The notes below the pieces were generated by a model, which saw nothing but the letters and a program-made list of their open reading frames with translations, was not told where the DNA came from and made no database searches. Of a DNA stretch of 64,000 bases, positions 1-11,919 are shown piece by piece. The position numbers were made by a program, and so were the translations under genes. How positions within the stretch are numbered: position 1 is the stretch's first letter; every line of letters starts with the position of its first letter. The DNA is taken from assembly GCA_029891385.1 (NCBI GenBank), contig CM057230.1:14273372-14337371 (forward strand). Reading direction: 5' to 3'. The DNA is from Erythroxylum novogranatense (taxonomy: Eukaryota; Streptophyta; Magnoliopsida; Malpighiales; Erythroxylaceae).

Positions 1-1633
1 AAGGAAAAGAGTTAGTGGGCTTGAGTAAGTAAGAAGGAGAAATGAAAAAGAAGAAGAAGAAAGAAGAAGGAAGTAAGTTGGGCTTAGGCTTATTGGGCTT
101 AAGTAATTTAGAAAGGAGTATAAAAGGAAGGAGATAAGTGATTTTTGTAGGAAAAGAAGATAGAAACGAAATTTGGAGGGAGAGGAAAGAAGAGTGTCAT
201 GAAAGGAGGGAGGAAAAGGAGAAAGAAGAGGCTTGTTAGGGTTTGGCATTTCCATGAAAGTGAGTGGGTTTTGAAGAAAGTCCAAGAAGAAAAGTGTGGA
301 GGAGAGTCTAAGCTTCACTTTGAACCAAGAAACCACTTGGTTGGTTAAGGATTTAAGGTAAGTTCTTGGTTTAAGGTTAAGTTTTGGTTGGGTTTTGGTT
401 AGAAAGATTAAGAATAAGATGGGTCTAGTGATTCTCTTATGAATTTCATGATGTAGATTTTAGGTATTTCAATTTCTAAACCCTATGTTGATATGGGGTT
501 ATTTTCTTGTTATGCTTGAAGGAGGACAAGAAAGAGGAGAAGAACAAGGAGAGGAACTTCCTTAGGCAAGTTTAAGCAAGGATAAAAGGTGGGTTTCATA
601 TTTATCTTTATGTATATAAGCTACAAATGTAAATAAATGCATGACATTAATGAGCTTTGATCACTTGGTTGTTGTATTAAATGTGTGTGATGGAATGATG
701 AATGTGAGTGTATTAAATGCTTGATGATGATTGAAACTGTCATGAAGAAACTTGTTGAATGAATATAATGAAAGGCATGAACGATGTATGAAAAGATGAT
801 TTCAAAGAAACAATGAATTGGATAAGAACAGTCCAATTTCCTTGTATGATTCATGATTGCTATGTTATGTGGGTAAGGTATTGTCCTAAGAACTGTCACG
901 TGCACGTTGACCATGAAGCCTTCACCCACGCCCGATTGTGGCATAGGATGATCCAACATTTTGGACTCCTAAAGATTTGCCCATATAGACTCATGAAATG
1001 AGACTATATGGTTGCCAAGAATAAGGACTTACCGAGCCATTTGATGTGTTTCATATGAGATTACATGAAAATGCAAGAATGATGAATGTTTGAATTGTGA
1101 GAAATTATGTTTGAGTATTGATGAACATTGCATGATGCATGTATTATGATTGTATTGAAAGATTGCTAAAAGTATGAATAACTAATAGGACTGCTTGATA
1201 TATAAATATAAATGTGTTACCCACGAATGACACCACCCTTAAAAATTTTCCAGAAATGAGCGGGATCCCAGGAGCAAGCTTAAAGGCATTTACTCAAGTT
1301 TTTATTTTGATTTTGTTTTTGAAATAATTTTTGTAAAACAATGCTTTAGTTGCATTTTGAGAAGACATTGTATTTTAAAACTTCATTGTAATTGGGCTTG
1401 AAATGCCCACTAAAGCATTGTATGAATATGACATGATTTGATGAAGATGGAATGAATGAATTATGAAAGCAAAAATGTTCAGTTTTAATGTATTTTGAGA
1501 AATCCATGTATGTTTAAGACAATTGAATCATTGTTATAGTTTGGATATGATAGATGATTAAGAGTGTGGCTGTTGCTTCGAATGGTGTTTGAAGATACCT
1601 TAGGGTTTAATCATGTTATATGAGGTTGCATGA
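1..1633 (+). repeat. Outer gypsy-type LTR, left part (start lies outside the window)
   Basis: Non-coding, A/G-rich at first and AT-rich later. It shares short conserved blocks with the Tekay-type LTRs elsewhere in the window, for example the block around 893-960 that matches about 17340-17400 and 33100-33160. Element A interrupts it at 1633 with a catga duplication, and the same LTR resumes at 8805 and ends in ...ctgaca at 10598. No gene is supported here; the small ORFs are chance. Whether this is a solo LTR or part of a full element cannot be told from the window. Confidence 0.6.
895..912 (+). promoter_or_regulatory. G-box/W-box-like LTR module
   Basis: The 18 bases read gtcacgtgcacgttgacc: a perfect CACGTG G-box core, a second ACGT core and a TTGACC W-box core. 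The same module is at 17345-17362, and a one-step variant (gtcacgtcgacgttgacc) is at 33103-33120 and 49237-49254, within otherwise diverged LTRs. A promoter or enhancer role is inferred from known plant bZIP and WRKY site preferences. Confidence 0.4.
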
Positions 1634-4600
1634 TGTTAGACCCCGTTCCTTTTTTCTTGATTATATAGGTTTGTTTAAATTATTGGTAAGTTCATTATCT
1701 TTTGGCTAGTATTAATTGAAGTAAATAGGGTTTCAATTAGGGTTTTATTAGATTTCCGATTGGTTAGAATATTTGGGATTTTTTTTTTAGAACAATAATT
1801 AGTAATTGAAGAAATTGAGAGTTAGAATTTATAGCAATAATATTAAATTTCAAGAAAGTAGTTGAATTAGAATTTTTAATTTTTGTATTATATTGTCAAA
1901 GAATAAGAAATATTAAATTAGGTCATGTTAAGAATAAATTAGAATTAGTTTATGTGGTTATAAGGCTTTAGGTTCATTAAATGGGCTTTTAGCCTTAGGA
2001 TTGTAATTTAAATGATGAGGGAATTAAATAAGTGGGCTAGGGTTTCTTTTAGCTAAGTTAGGAATAAAGAAAGGAGGCTAGTGGGCTTGTAAAGGTGGGA
2101 GCCCACGAAATTGAAGTAAGGAAGACTTAGGTTTGAAATTAGGGTTAGGTTAAATTGGAAAGAAAGAAGGCTACACTTTTGACCAAGCTTTGACCACTTA
2201 CCTTTAACCAACGAAATTTTAGATGCATGGATGGGGTGCTGCCGTTTTTGTCATTGGAAGAGTGAAGGAGTTAATACAAACTAGGTCATTTTATGAGACA
2301 TACGAAAATAACAAAGAGAGGAGAGAGTGAGCAGATTTTTTTTAACATCCAAAGGAAGAACAAGAAGAGAAGCATTCGGCCATTCAAGGAGAAGAAAAGA
2401 AGAAGAGATTTCAAGCTAGATCAAGGTTAGTTTTCGTGTTACAAGTGAGAAGAAAAGGAAAAAGAAGGAGTTTTGTTCATCTTTTGAAGAAGAAGAAGAA
2501 GAAAATCCGTGGGTGTTAAAGAAGGTATGAAGTTTCGAATTTTTTGATATATGTTTAGGGTTTCCTCTTCTTTGTTTCAAAGATATGGTTAGAAGTAGAA
2601 GAAGAAGGTAAGAGGAGGAAAAGAAAAAAAAAATCAGATTAGGTTTGGTTAGGATTTCGAAATTATAGATTGGTTTGTTTGAGTTTTATCTTCTTTCATG
2701 TTTAAAGGATGCTTGGATGAGGTTTTAGTGAAAGAATGAGAAAGGAAAGAATTTTGTGTTGGGTTTCTATTGAAACAAGAAGGAGATGTCGTGGCTTTCA
2801 TATGGATTTGGAAAATTAATGGTTTTATTGCTAGTTTGGTTAAAAATGGTGTTTTGAAAGGTATTAGTGAAGGAAAAAGAGAAGAAAAAGAATGATGTAG
2901 GTGTAGATAAAATTCCAGCATGTGTTTATTGGCTTTAGGTATAGAATTTTTGAAATTTATGGCTTAAATTGAGGAAGTGTTAGTTAATATAGCATGGGAA
3001 TGCTATAGGAAAGATTTCGTAAGGTTCGATAAGTTTTATTTCAAGTTTAGTCATTTGTTGAAAATTCCAGCATGCATGTATGGCTTAGGATTGAGAAATT
3101 TTAAAGTGTAGAGTAGTTTTGATGGGGTTTTAGGTTGGTATAGCCTAGGAGAGTTATAGGAAGGGTTAAGTAAGGTTACGTTGGCTTAATTTCAAGTTTC
3201 GTTATGATCGTAAAATTTCAGCATAGGCGTCATTGAGAAATTGACCTATTTATGTGTTGATGAAGGGTTTTATGCCTTGGTTAAGGTTAATTATTGTAAT
3301 TGGAGATATAAGGAAGATTAGATTAGCTTAATTGTAAGTTTTTCATATTTGTTTAAAATTCCAGCACCTTGTTCTTTTATTAATTAGCCTTATTATGATT
3401 AATTTAAGGTCAACTGCGACGTTTGGAATTTGAGGAGGGTCAAACAAATCCGTTGGGGCAAGTTAACCCAATTCCTAGCCAACGAAGTCAAGGTGGGTGA
3501 CTTTTTAATCATTAAGTATTAGGCTATGATTTGTTGATTTGTAAATTTTGAATGAAATAGTGGTTGTGATTGTGTAAGTATGTGTTATGTGCTTTTTGGT
3601 GTATATATATGTGTAAAGGTTTGTAAAATTGGTTGTTAAATGATAAAGTGTCGAATATGCGAAGTTAGAGATTATATGAATGTAACTTGTTTCAATGGCC
3701 AATTGTGGCAAATCCTTAGGAATGATTGAATGTATGGCAATTATGTGGAAACTTGATAGAAAATGAGTTTGGAATATTGATTGAAAATGAGAAAATGAGT
3801 ATGTAATTTAGAATGAATGTATAATGTGAATATGTGGGTTTGTAGTGATCCCTCGATTAGCAAGTGCAAGACTTGTCATAGGCTTCACTACCGCCGCTAG
3901 TGGCATAGGAGTTCAAAAGACTCCCCTCATTTCACGGCCACACATGGTCGCTGTCGAACATGTGTAGTACATCTCGTTAGGATCACTCGCACTATCGTGT
4001 TGTGGTTTTGTGGTGTCATATGTGATACTTGATGTTTTTGTAACTCATTTCGTTTATGAAGTTAATGCATATTGACTTGAATATTGAGTTGTTGATGTAT
4101 GGATTAGCTTATGCTTAATTATTAGATTGTTACCCACGGACCATAGTGCTCACACCCCTTCCTCCCTCTTGTGTCTTGGCGAGAACGGGTCGTCGATCGG
4201 AATAAGGCATACTCGATGCTTTGTTTTGAAGCTAAACTTTTGTAAAACGATGCTTTGGCTAGCATTTTAGACTTTCTTTTGTGTTAGGGCTAAAATGCTC
4301 TTTAAAGCATTGTATGTATTTATTTCATGTAAACTTTTAAGGTTTTAAAGTTCCATTATATCTTTGAATATGATTAGGTATGTATGGATATATGTTTGCA
4401 TGCGTGAGAAGGTAAGAAGCAAGCATGAGCTTGTAATGCCTCTATGAGATAAAAATGCATGGATGGTTAGTAGTTAGATTGACATTATCTGGATTGGATG
4501 CTTAGGAGTAGATTGAGAAATGGTTAGAATAGGAGTGCGTTGTTGCCTTTAAACCGTGTTTTGTGCGAGTTTGAGTAATTTGACGTTTTAGCTAGATGTT

Positions 4601-5476
4601 TTGGGGAGGTGCTGTCCATTTTTTTAAATGGGCAGCTACCTTGATTGGGCTTTTTGAGTATCTTAGAGTCCAAATTTGGAAAAAGGGCATTTCTTGAGAT
4701 TGATAGAGTTTCATAAGATTTTGAAAATGGTATAAAATGGGTTAAAGTTCGTTTCAAAACGAAAAAGTTATGGACGTTTAAAATTCACCGATTACTATTC
4801 ATATGGTAAGTTTTACTATTCAGTTTTACTATTCATTTGGTCTTATGGAAATGAACTAGATTGATATGACTATTATTCCTTAATAAAAGGTGTAAAATAT
4901 CTTCTAATCTTTCAAATAAAGTAACATAAGCCATTCTTTTGATTTTGGTAACAAGGTATGAAATTCAAAACCTTTGATATAAGATTTTGACTTGGCCTAA
5001 AATATTGGATTTAGTGCTAAAATATGATTTATGTCTTTTGAATAACTTAATGACTAAAGTAATTCTAAATCCTTTTATATCTTAGTTTATTTATATTCTA
5101 TTGACAATAAATTGACGAAATTTCTGATTTTGGAATTAAAAGTTTTAAATATGCAAAATGGGTTGAATAACACCGCTTTTCTTAATTACCATGTTTCTTC
5201 CTGTTTGATTTCGATTTGTATGAAATTGAAATATTGATTAACTAATCAACTTTTCTATCCTTTTGGTCATTTAAGAGTGTCGGGTTTAAATTGTGGGCCT
5301 TAATCGATAAAGTTCATGGGAGAATAATTAGGATTAATTATCGCGGTTATTCGGATATAGTGTTTTAAGTCCAATTTGAGTTTTGATCGGTGGTGAGAAT
5401 TCCTTCCTCGTGGCGCTGTGCGATCCGATGTCACGCAGACGTCGGACTCGTGTCGCACTGTGGAGGGGTTCCAACA
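1634..5476 (+). repeat. 5' LTR of element A
   Basis: TG...CA ends (tgttagac...ccaaca), about 3.84 kb. Its last 0.5 kb (from about 4951) is nearly repeated at 8283-8804, which fixes the right end. Purine-rich tracts lie at about 2280-2520 and 2580-2640. No ORF in it resembles a protein family. The length is large for an LTR of this group, so an unrecognised insertion inside it is possible. Confidence 0.75.
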
Positions 5477-5480
5477 CTTA

Positions 5481-5491
5481 TGGTATCGAGC
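5481..5491 (+). other. Primer-binding site of element A
   Basis: tggtatcgagc lies 4 bases after the LTR end. The usual plant initiator-Met site is tggtatcagagc, so one A of a CAG triplet is missing. Confidence 0.65.
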
Positions 5492-5673
5492 TTCGGTTTA
5501 GGTTTGGGTAGAAAGAGAGCGTTAGGGATTGCATGATTTGTGTCCTTTTGTCTTGTTTTCACCGATTTTACATGCTTAGATGGTAATTTCGACTACATGA
5601 TGAATTGCAACTTGATTTTAGTATGATTTCTTTGAACTAAAATTTTCTTTGGTTTTATTTTGAAGGAGTAACT

Positions 5674-6735
5674 ATGCCACCCGGCGTGGGTCCCGCAAGA
5701 CTCTTTCTCGCTCTAGTTCTCGCCGAGAGGCTGATGAGTCTCATGTCCCACAAGATGCAGGGACTCACTCGGCTCTGGCTCAGAGGCACCTAGTGTGCCG
5801 AGGAGCAACCTCCTCCTCCTCTGCTATGCCTGCGATGGATCCGAGCTTTTTCGAGCTTTGCCCAGGCATTCACCGTAGCCTTGGGTCGGGGATCTCGAGT
5901 TTCAGCCCAACTCCGGTGATTAAGTGAGCGGTATGACAAGTTCTTGAAAATATGGGCGGTGGACTTTATGGTACCACCAATCCCGAGGAAGTCGAGGCTT
6001 GGATGAAAAGAGCGAAAGGGTTACAGTGCGGATGAAATGCACGGATGAAGAGAGGTTGGAGTATCAGTGAGTCTTTTCTGGGAATGCTCTTCATTGGTGG
6101 GAGTCGGTACTACGAGCCAAAGCGGTACCTCTGTGTTGTCATGGAAAGATTTTGGGAATTATTTTAGAAAAAGTACTTCTCCGGGTTTATATGCAAGAAA
6201 AGGCCGAGAGTTTATGAATTTGGCTCGTAGGAGTGTCAGTTAGTGAGTATGAAATGAGATTTACCCAACTGTCTCGGTATGCAAAGCATATATGGTGGCT
6301 AATGAAGAAGATAAGTGCAGAAAGTTTGAGGAGGCCTCCATCCGGGAATTAGGGAGAAGGTAATGATTCACAATTTCACCGATTATCGCCAGCCTAGTGG
6401 ATGCGGCACTCAGTGAAAAACCGGAGAACATCGACAGAGGTGGCGAGGAAAAGAAAGGGCGAGAGCAGTTTCCTAGAGAGGGGTAGTGTTTGACCGCTTC
6501 AGGGGTGAGAAGAGTTTCAGGGTGCTTGAGTCGGGGAGGCAAGAAGTGCCCTCAACAGAGCGAGCAATTGAGGCGAGAATCAGTCAGCCTCCTCGGTGGG
6601 AGGAAACAGAGGCGTAGAGAAGCGGGGAACCCACCCTCTATGTGAGCATCAGGAATCCACATCGGGGAGTATGTCATGAGTTGATTGGTGCCTGTTTCAA
6701 GTGTGGAGAAGGACATCGATTAATAAGCATCCTCT
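5674..6735 (+). pseudogene. gag remnant with CCHC zinc knuckle (element A)
   Basis: Capsid/nucleocapsid region of a gypsy polyprotein, broken into short frames. The likely start is the ATG at 5674, about 190 bases after the primer site. The middle part (about 5940-6300) keeps fragments of the retrotransposon gag fold, such as an EVEAWM-like stretch and an ALHWW-like stretch. The end has a zinc-knuckle start, CFKCGEGHR, near 6697-6725, whose last cysteine is displaced by a frameshift. The product would package element RNA in cytoplasmic particles. It cannot be made as it stands because every frame contains stops. Family assignment rests on the knuckle, on position between primer site and protease, and on the RT downstream. 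Confidence 0.6.
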
Positions 6736-6869
6736 GTGGGCCCGAGGGGGGATCGCGATCACGAGCTCGAGAGGAGAGTGGAGACAATGGGGACTAGACC
6801 GACACTGGGTGGGCGATTACGGATCGTGAAGAAGCCCATTCCTCCAGGGGAGACCGAGAGGGCAAGCTC

Positions 6870-8280
6870 AAGCTCGGGTGTTTGCTATGACTCGAGAGGA
6901 GGCTGCGGCACCGCACCGGAGGTTATTCTTGTATGGCTCGACTTTTTCATTCGATGTATATGTTCTTTTGACTGGTTCCACTCATTCCTTTGTCTCTGCG
7001 AGTTTGTTATTGCACGGTATGCGATCGGTTTTATTGGATGAGTTTTATTTGTTAGTACTCAGTTAGGAGGATTTGTTGTCGTGATGGGATCTTTAGAGAT
7101 TGTGAGCTTATGATTGATGGATCTAGTTTGGTAGTGGATCCGCTACCTCTAGATCTGAAGGGTTAGATGTGATCGTCGGAATGGACGTGATGGAGAAGTA
7201 TAATATAAGTTGGATTGTGGTAAAAGGAAGTGGAATTTGATCTAGGTGAGGGTCGAAAGTAATTTTCGGAGGAGATAGAAAGTTGACACCGCCACGGCTT
7301 ATTTCAGCTTTATTAGCCGACAGAGTGATGGGGAGAGGCTGTGAAGCCTTCTTGGCGTGTGTTCTGGATACCAGTGTGAAGGAGAGTAAGGTGGAGGATA
7401 TTCCCATTGTGAGGAATTTTCCGATGTGTTTCGAGGAGTTGCGGTTTGCCACACCGAGAGGAGATTGAGTTTGCTATTGACTTGGCTCCGGGATGACTCC
7501 TATTCGATTCCACCTTACAGGATGGCTCCACTGAGTGAAGGAGCCGAAAGAGCGATTGGAGGACTTATTAGAGAAAGGATTCATTAGTCGAGTTTCTGCA
7601 TACTGGGAGCGCCGGTCTTGTTTGTTAGAAAGAAAGATGGAACCTGGAGGATGTGCATAGATTACAGGAGGCTTAATAAAGTGACAGTGAAGAACAAGTA
7701 TCCTTTGCCTCGGATAGATGACTTGTTTGATCACCGCAGGAGCTACAGTATTCTCCAAGATTGATCTTAGGTCCTGCTACCATCAACTCGAGATTAAGGA
7801 GTCGATGTGAGCAAAGGCGCCTTCGAGACTTCGGTATGGCCATTATGAATTTTTGGTTATGCCTTTCGGATGACCAATGCTCCCGCCGCTTTCATGGATT
7901 TGATGAGCAGGGTCTTTAAGGACTTTTGGATGGTTTGTTATCGTTTTATCGATGACATTCTGGTATTTTCCTGCAGTGAGAGAGACCATGAGGAGCACTT
8001 GAGGATTGTGTTGCAGACCGAGGAGAGAGAGTTGTATGCCAAATTCACGAAATGTGAATTTTGGCTGCGTGAGTGGTCTTTCTTGGTCATATTGTTTCGC
8101 GAATGGGGTGCGTAGACCCAAAGAAAGTTGAAGTCTGTAGTGAATTGGCACGCTCGACGACAAAGTGAAAGAGGTGAGGAGCTTTCGGGTTTAATTTGGT
8201 TACTATAGGCGATTTGTAGAGGATTTTCCTTAATCGCTACTCCTTTGACTAAGTTACTAAGGAAAAATCAGAAGTTTGTC
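6870..8280 (+). pseudogene. Protease and reverse transcriptase remnant (element A)
   Basis: The pol region is broken by several frameshifts. At about 6880-7010 the protease shows GSTHSFVS, but the catalytic Asp expected just before GSTHSF is Thr. RT follows: a [16 protein letters not shown] block at about 7630-7670, [12 protein letters not shown] at 7695-7730, [11 protein letters not shown] at 7872-7905, the active-site segment RFIDDILVF at about 7942-7968, then [10 protein letters not shown] near 8045. The order and motifs match gypsy chromovirus RT such as that of element C. The frame dissolves after 8100 and the region ends abruptly at 8280, joined to LTR sequence. It would copy element RNA into DNA if intact; as it stands it is dead. 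Confidence 0.8.
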
Positions 8281-8282
8281 TA

Positions 8283-8804
8283 ACAAAGGTATGAAATTCA
8301 AAACCTTTGATATAAGATTTTGACTTGGCCTAAAATATTGGATTTAGTGCTAAAATATGATTTATGTCTTTGAATAACTTAATGACTAAAGTAATTCTAA
8401 ATCCTTTTATATCTTAGTTTATTTATATTCTATTGACAATAAATTGACGAAATTTCTGATTTTGGAATTAAAAGTTTTAAATATGCAAAATGGGTTGAAT
8501 AACACCGTTTTTCTTAATTACCATGTTTCTTCCTGTTTGATTTCGATTTGTATGAAATTGAAATATTGATTAACTAATCAACTTTTCTATCCTTTTGGTC
8601 ATTTAAGAGTGTCGGGTTTAAATTGTGGGCCTTAATCGATAAAGTTCATGGGAGAATAATTAGGATTAATTATCAAGGTTATTCGGATATAGTGTTTTTA
8701 AGTCCAATTTGAGTTTTGATGGTGGTGAGAATTCCTTCCTCGTGTGTAGCGTCCCGATGTCACGCAGACGTCGGACTCGTGTAATTCAGGGAGGGGTTCC
8801 AACA
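8283..8804 (+). repeat. Truncated 3' LTR of element A
   Basis: Near copy of about 4951-5476 with a few small differences, several at CTG, CCG or CG sites. It lacks the first 3.3 kb of the LTR and its polypurine tract. It ends ttccaaca followed by the catga duplication. Confidence 0.85.
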
Positions 8805-10598
8805 CATGATGAGTTTTATGTAGGTGGAAGTCTTAGAATTGAAAATTGGGTAGTTGCATTTTAAGGGGGATGTGCGGTCAAATTTTCCTAAATTTGACAA
8901 GAGCCTCAATATTAGACCCTCTTCGGTATGAATTAGATCAATGAGTCTTCATGAAAATTGTAGTAGGAGTTTAGAGTTTTCCAAGGGTATATCGTTTGCT
9001 AAATTTGGAGTTCGGAGTCAAAAGATATGATCCTTACTAGATAGAAATCAGAAGATAGAAAAGCAGAAGGAAGGAAAGCAGAAGATAGAAATCAGAAGAT
9101 AAAAAGCAGAAGGAAGGAAATCAGAAGATAAAAAGCAGAAGGAAGGAAATCAGAAGATAAAAAGCAGAAGGAAGGAAATCAGAAGATAGAAACGCAAAAG
9201 GAAGGAAATCAGAAGATAAAAAGCAGAAGGAAGGAAATCAGAAGATAGAAACGCAAAAGGAAGGAAATCAGAAGATAGAAATCAGAAGGAAGGAAATCAT
9301 AAGATAAAAAGTAGAAGGAAGGAAATCAGAAGATAGAAACGCAGAAGGAAGGAAATCAGAAGATAGAAATCAGAAGGTAAAAAGAAGAAGGAAGGAAATC
9401 AGAAGATAGAAACGCAGAAGGAAGGAAATCAGAAGATAGAAATCAGAAGGAAGGAAATCAGAAGATAAAAAGCAGAAGGAAGGAAATCAGAAGATAGAAA
9501 GCAGAAGGAAGGAAATCAGAAGATAGAAATCAGAAGGAAGGAAATCAGAAGATAAAAAGCAGAAGGAAGGAAATCAGAAGATAGAAACGCAGAAGGAAGG
9601 AAATCAGAAGATAGAAATCAAAAGGTAAAAAGCAGAAGGAAGGAAATCAGAAGATAGAAACGCAGAAGGAAGGAAATCAGAAAATAGAAATCAGAAGGAA
9701 GGAAATCAGAAGATAGAAAGCAGAAGGAAGGAAATCAGAAGATAGAAAAGCAGAAGGAAGGAAACCAGATGATAGAAATCAGACGATAGAAAACTAGATG
9801 ATAGAAATCAGACGATAGAAAACCAGATGATAGAAATCAGACGATAGAAAACCAGATGATAGAAATCAGACGATGGAAAGAAATGGGATGCTGCAGAATG
9901 TAGGAGATAGAATCAGCCTTTTTAGTCTTCATAAGAGTTGTAGATCTAGATGTCTACTTTCATATGGTGAAAGAACGAAAACATTTGGAGCTATAGATTA
10001 AAAGTTATAGCAATCGCGCCAAAAGAGTTTTGATTCAATTTCGGAAGTGAGCATGGTCCGTTGTTTTGGGTATATTTCCCTCATACGACCTCCAAATGAG
10101 GTGAGGCTTGAACCATTGGATTTATAAGACACATATCTTTCACTCCATAAAATCCGGTATCAATTGGAGTTAAATTGAGAAAGTTTGTTCTAAAACAAGT
10201 GAAAGGTCAGTTAAGAGGGCATGTTTCGGGTATGAACTCTCTTAGGTTTTTTTGGAGTGTATCTTGAGTATATGACCGATTAAGGTGATTCTTGTTTCAG
10301 GGAGAACTTGAGACATAAAGCTACAAATTATATGAATAAGTCAACCCATGATTTTAGTGTATACATGGTGTGTGCTTGCCACGAAGGTGGAGTTACAATT
10401 AAGAATCCTGCAAGATTATAAGCGCAAGGTTTCAGGACAACGAAAGTTGGGCTCCGAAAACGGGTTCCGACGTCTATGGTACTATAGTAAGAGTAAGAGT
10501 GTCAAGTTTAAGGTCTCAGCAAGGCAAGTGTCTCGGGGATGGGCTCCACTCGGGCTGACATTCCGGGACAGTCGGGCTCCCGGGATCGGGGTCTGACA
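8805..10598 (+). repeat. Outer gypsy-type LTR, right part
   Basis: Continues the LTR of 1-1633 after element A. It contains the 29-bp minisatellite. The part after it (about 9895-10250) matches 31585-31860 and more weakly 34320-34560. It ends gatcggggtctgaca at 10598. No primer site or coding sequence follows. Confidence 0.6.
9040..9878 (+). repeat. 29-bp purine-rich minisatellite
   Basis: About 28 units. Two subtypes, each 29 bases long: one built on aaggaaatcagaagata, and a second (from about 9765) built on agatgatagaaatcagacg. The plus strand is almost only A and G. A shorter array with the same period lies at the matching LTR position at 31322-31580. Confidence 0.9.
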
Positions 10599-10711
10599 TC
10601 TCCTTTGGTACGTTTCTTCTTTGCTAGTAACTCATGCCACTGTTAGGGATAGCTATGAATCTTAAAGCATGTCTCTTTAGTGTATTTAGGTCCTTTACAG
10701 TAGGAAAGTTT

Positions 10712-11590
10712 CTATCCATCAGATACATTCTTTGATTTAAAAGTGAAATTAGACTTTCCATCTAGACTAAAGATAGGTATAAGAGTCTCCATTCTTAAGC
10801 TTTTAGATGCTAACACAGCACCTTGTGATTCCTCTGGCGTAGTTCCTATCATCACTGCTTGGTATGTTGCCTCATGATGGACATGGGCATATGCTTGTTC
10901 CACGGTAGGAAATGGTTAAATTTTTATAATTTGTAAAATCTCATTCGAATCCCATCGAGCCAATCATCCAAACCATCCAAAAAAATGTACACTTGTTCTT
11001 TTTGCACCATACCATTGTAATGTTGAATATCTACCTAGCATTGCATATTTTTTAGTAAACCACCTGTTTACTTTAATCAGGATATTTTATGTAAGATATC
11101 ATATACTAGAGATGCATCACTGTCATTAAAATAGGTTATTGCAATGACATCCCACACCATTTTTGTAGTTAGGAATCTGATAAATTTCCCAATCAAGGAG
11201 GGATCCATCGAGTTAATTAGCTAGCTTTTTACCATAGCATCATCTGTATGCCACTTTTAGAACATCGGGTCCATTGATTCGAGTTTCGGGTTGAGACAAG
11301 TCACCATTGATATGACTCTTGTTTTTGCCAAATTTGTACATCTCCACCACCTAGGACCAAAGTTCATAATTGGTCCCATCTAACTTGATTCCAATTGGAG
11401 CGGTGGTTGAGTTAGTCACTGGATTTGAAATTAATGTCTTGGATAGAATTTCAATCATTTTTTCTATGAGTTTTGTCAGAGTAGAGGGTGAAGAGGAGGA
11501 AATTTCAAGAGTTTTGTCTCCTTTGTCATGGTGAAAGGTATGGATTTAAACCTTAATTTTATTATTTTTGAGTGGTCAGAGATATGCCCA
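10712..11590 (-). pseudogene. Copia gag remnant, minus strand
   Basis: Read on the minus strand from about 11590, this encodes the start of a copia capsid protein. It shows a KLDGTNYELW segment near 11390, then INGDLSQPE near 11310, and a later SLDGKSNFTFKSKNVSDG segment near 10715-10770. These features are typical of plant copia gag of the UBN2 type. Stops and frameshifts break it throughout. A minus-strand primer site (11591-11601) and an LTR (11602-11908) lie immediately upstream in its own direction. About 110 bases between this remnant and the outer LTR end at 10598 hold nothing I recognise. Its protein differs from the gag at 15582-15830, so it belongs to a different copia subfamily or copy. 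Confidence 0.6.
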
Positions 11591-11601
11591 CTCTAATACC
11601 A

Positions 11602-11908
11602 TGACAAATTTTTTCATGACGACTTTTAGAGAGTAAATATCTTATTTCATATGTATATTTGTATAGAGTTGATATTACACATATATAGTGGTCCATATGA
11701 TCTATATTTACAAAATACAAATCAACACAAATCTTACTATAATTATGGCTCTAATTGATCAATCCCTTCCTTTAATCTTGCAAGTGATAGCTCATGCCAA
11801 TAAATAAGACTAATCTTCAATTGATTACATGTGCCTACTGAAAATAATATATGATATATGTTGATTACGTGATTTTTCCATATATAGAAGAAATAATAGA
11901 TGTTAATA
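11602..11908 (-). repeat. Copia E downstream LTR, shared with a neighbouring gag fragment
   Basis: About 307 bases. On its left it adjoins a primer-site complement (ctctaatacca, 11591-11601) leading into the gag fragment at 10712-11590. On its right it adjoins the polypurine tract of element E. One LTR therefore serves as 3' LTR of E and 5' LTR of a second copia unit. Confidence 0.6.
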
Positions 11909-11919
11909 CCCCCTCTCAA

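Larger units (their letters stand above)
1634..8804 (+). mobile_element. Ty3/gypsy element A, internally deleted
   Basis: It starts tgttagacccc at 1634 and ends ttccaaca at 8804, flanked by the 5-bp duplication catga (1629-1633 and 8805-8809). The long 5' LTR (1634-5476) is followed by a tRNA-iMet-type primer site, a decayed gag with a zinc knuckle, a decayed protease and a decayed RT. The internal region stops inside the RT connection region at about 8280 and joins directly to the last 0.5 kb of the 3' LTR. RNase H, integrase and most of the 3' LTR are therefore missing. The RT resembles that of chromovirus C at 45-46 kb, so a Tekay-like relative is likely, but without integrase or chromodomain the lineage is inferred. 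Confidence 0.82.

Noticed and set aside
9040..9878. Regular repeats that could suggest a CRISPR array
   Set aside because: The 29-base units follow each other without unique spacers, and the window is plant nuclear DNA.
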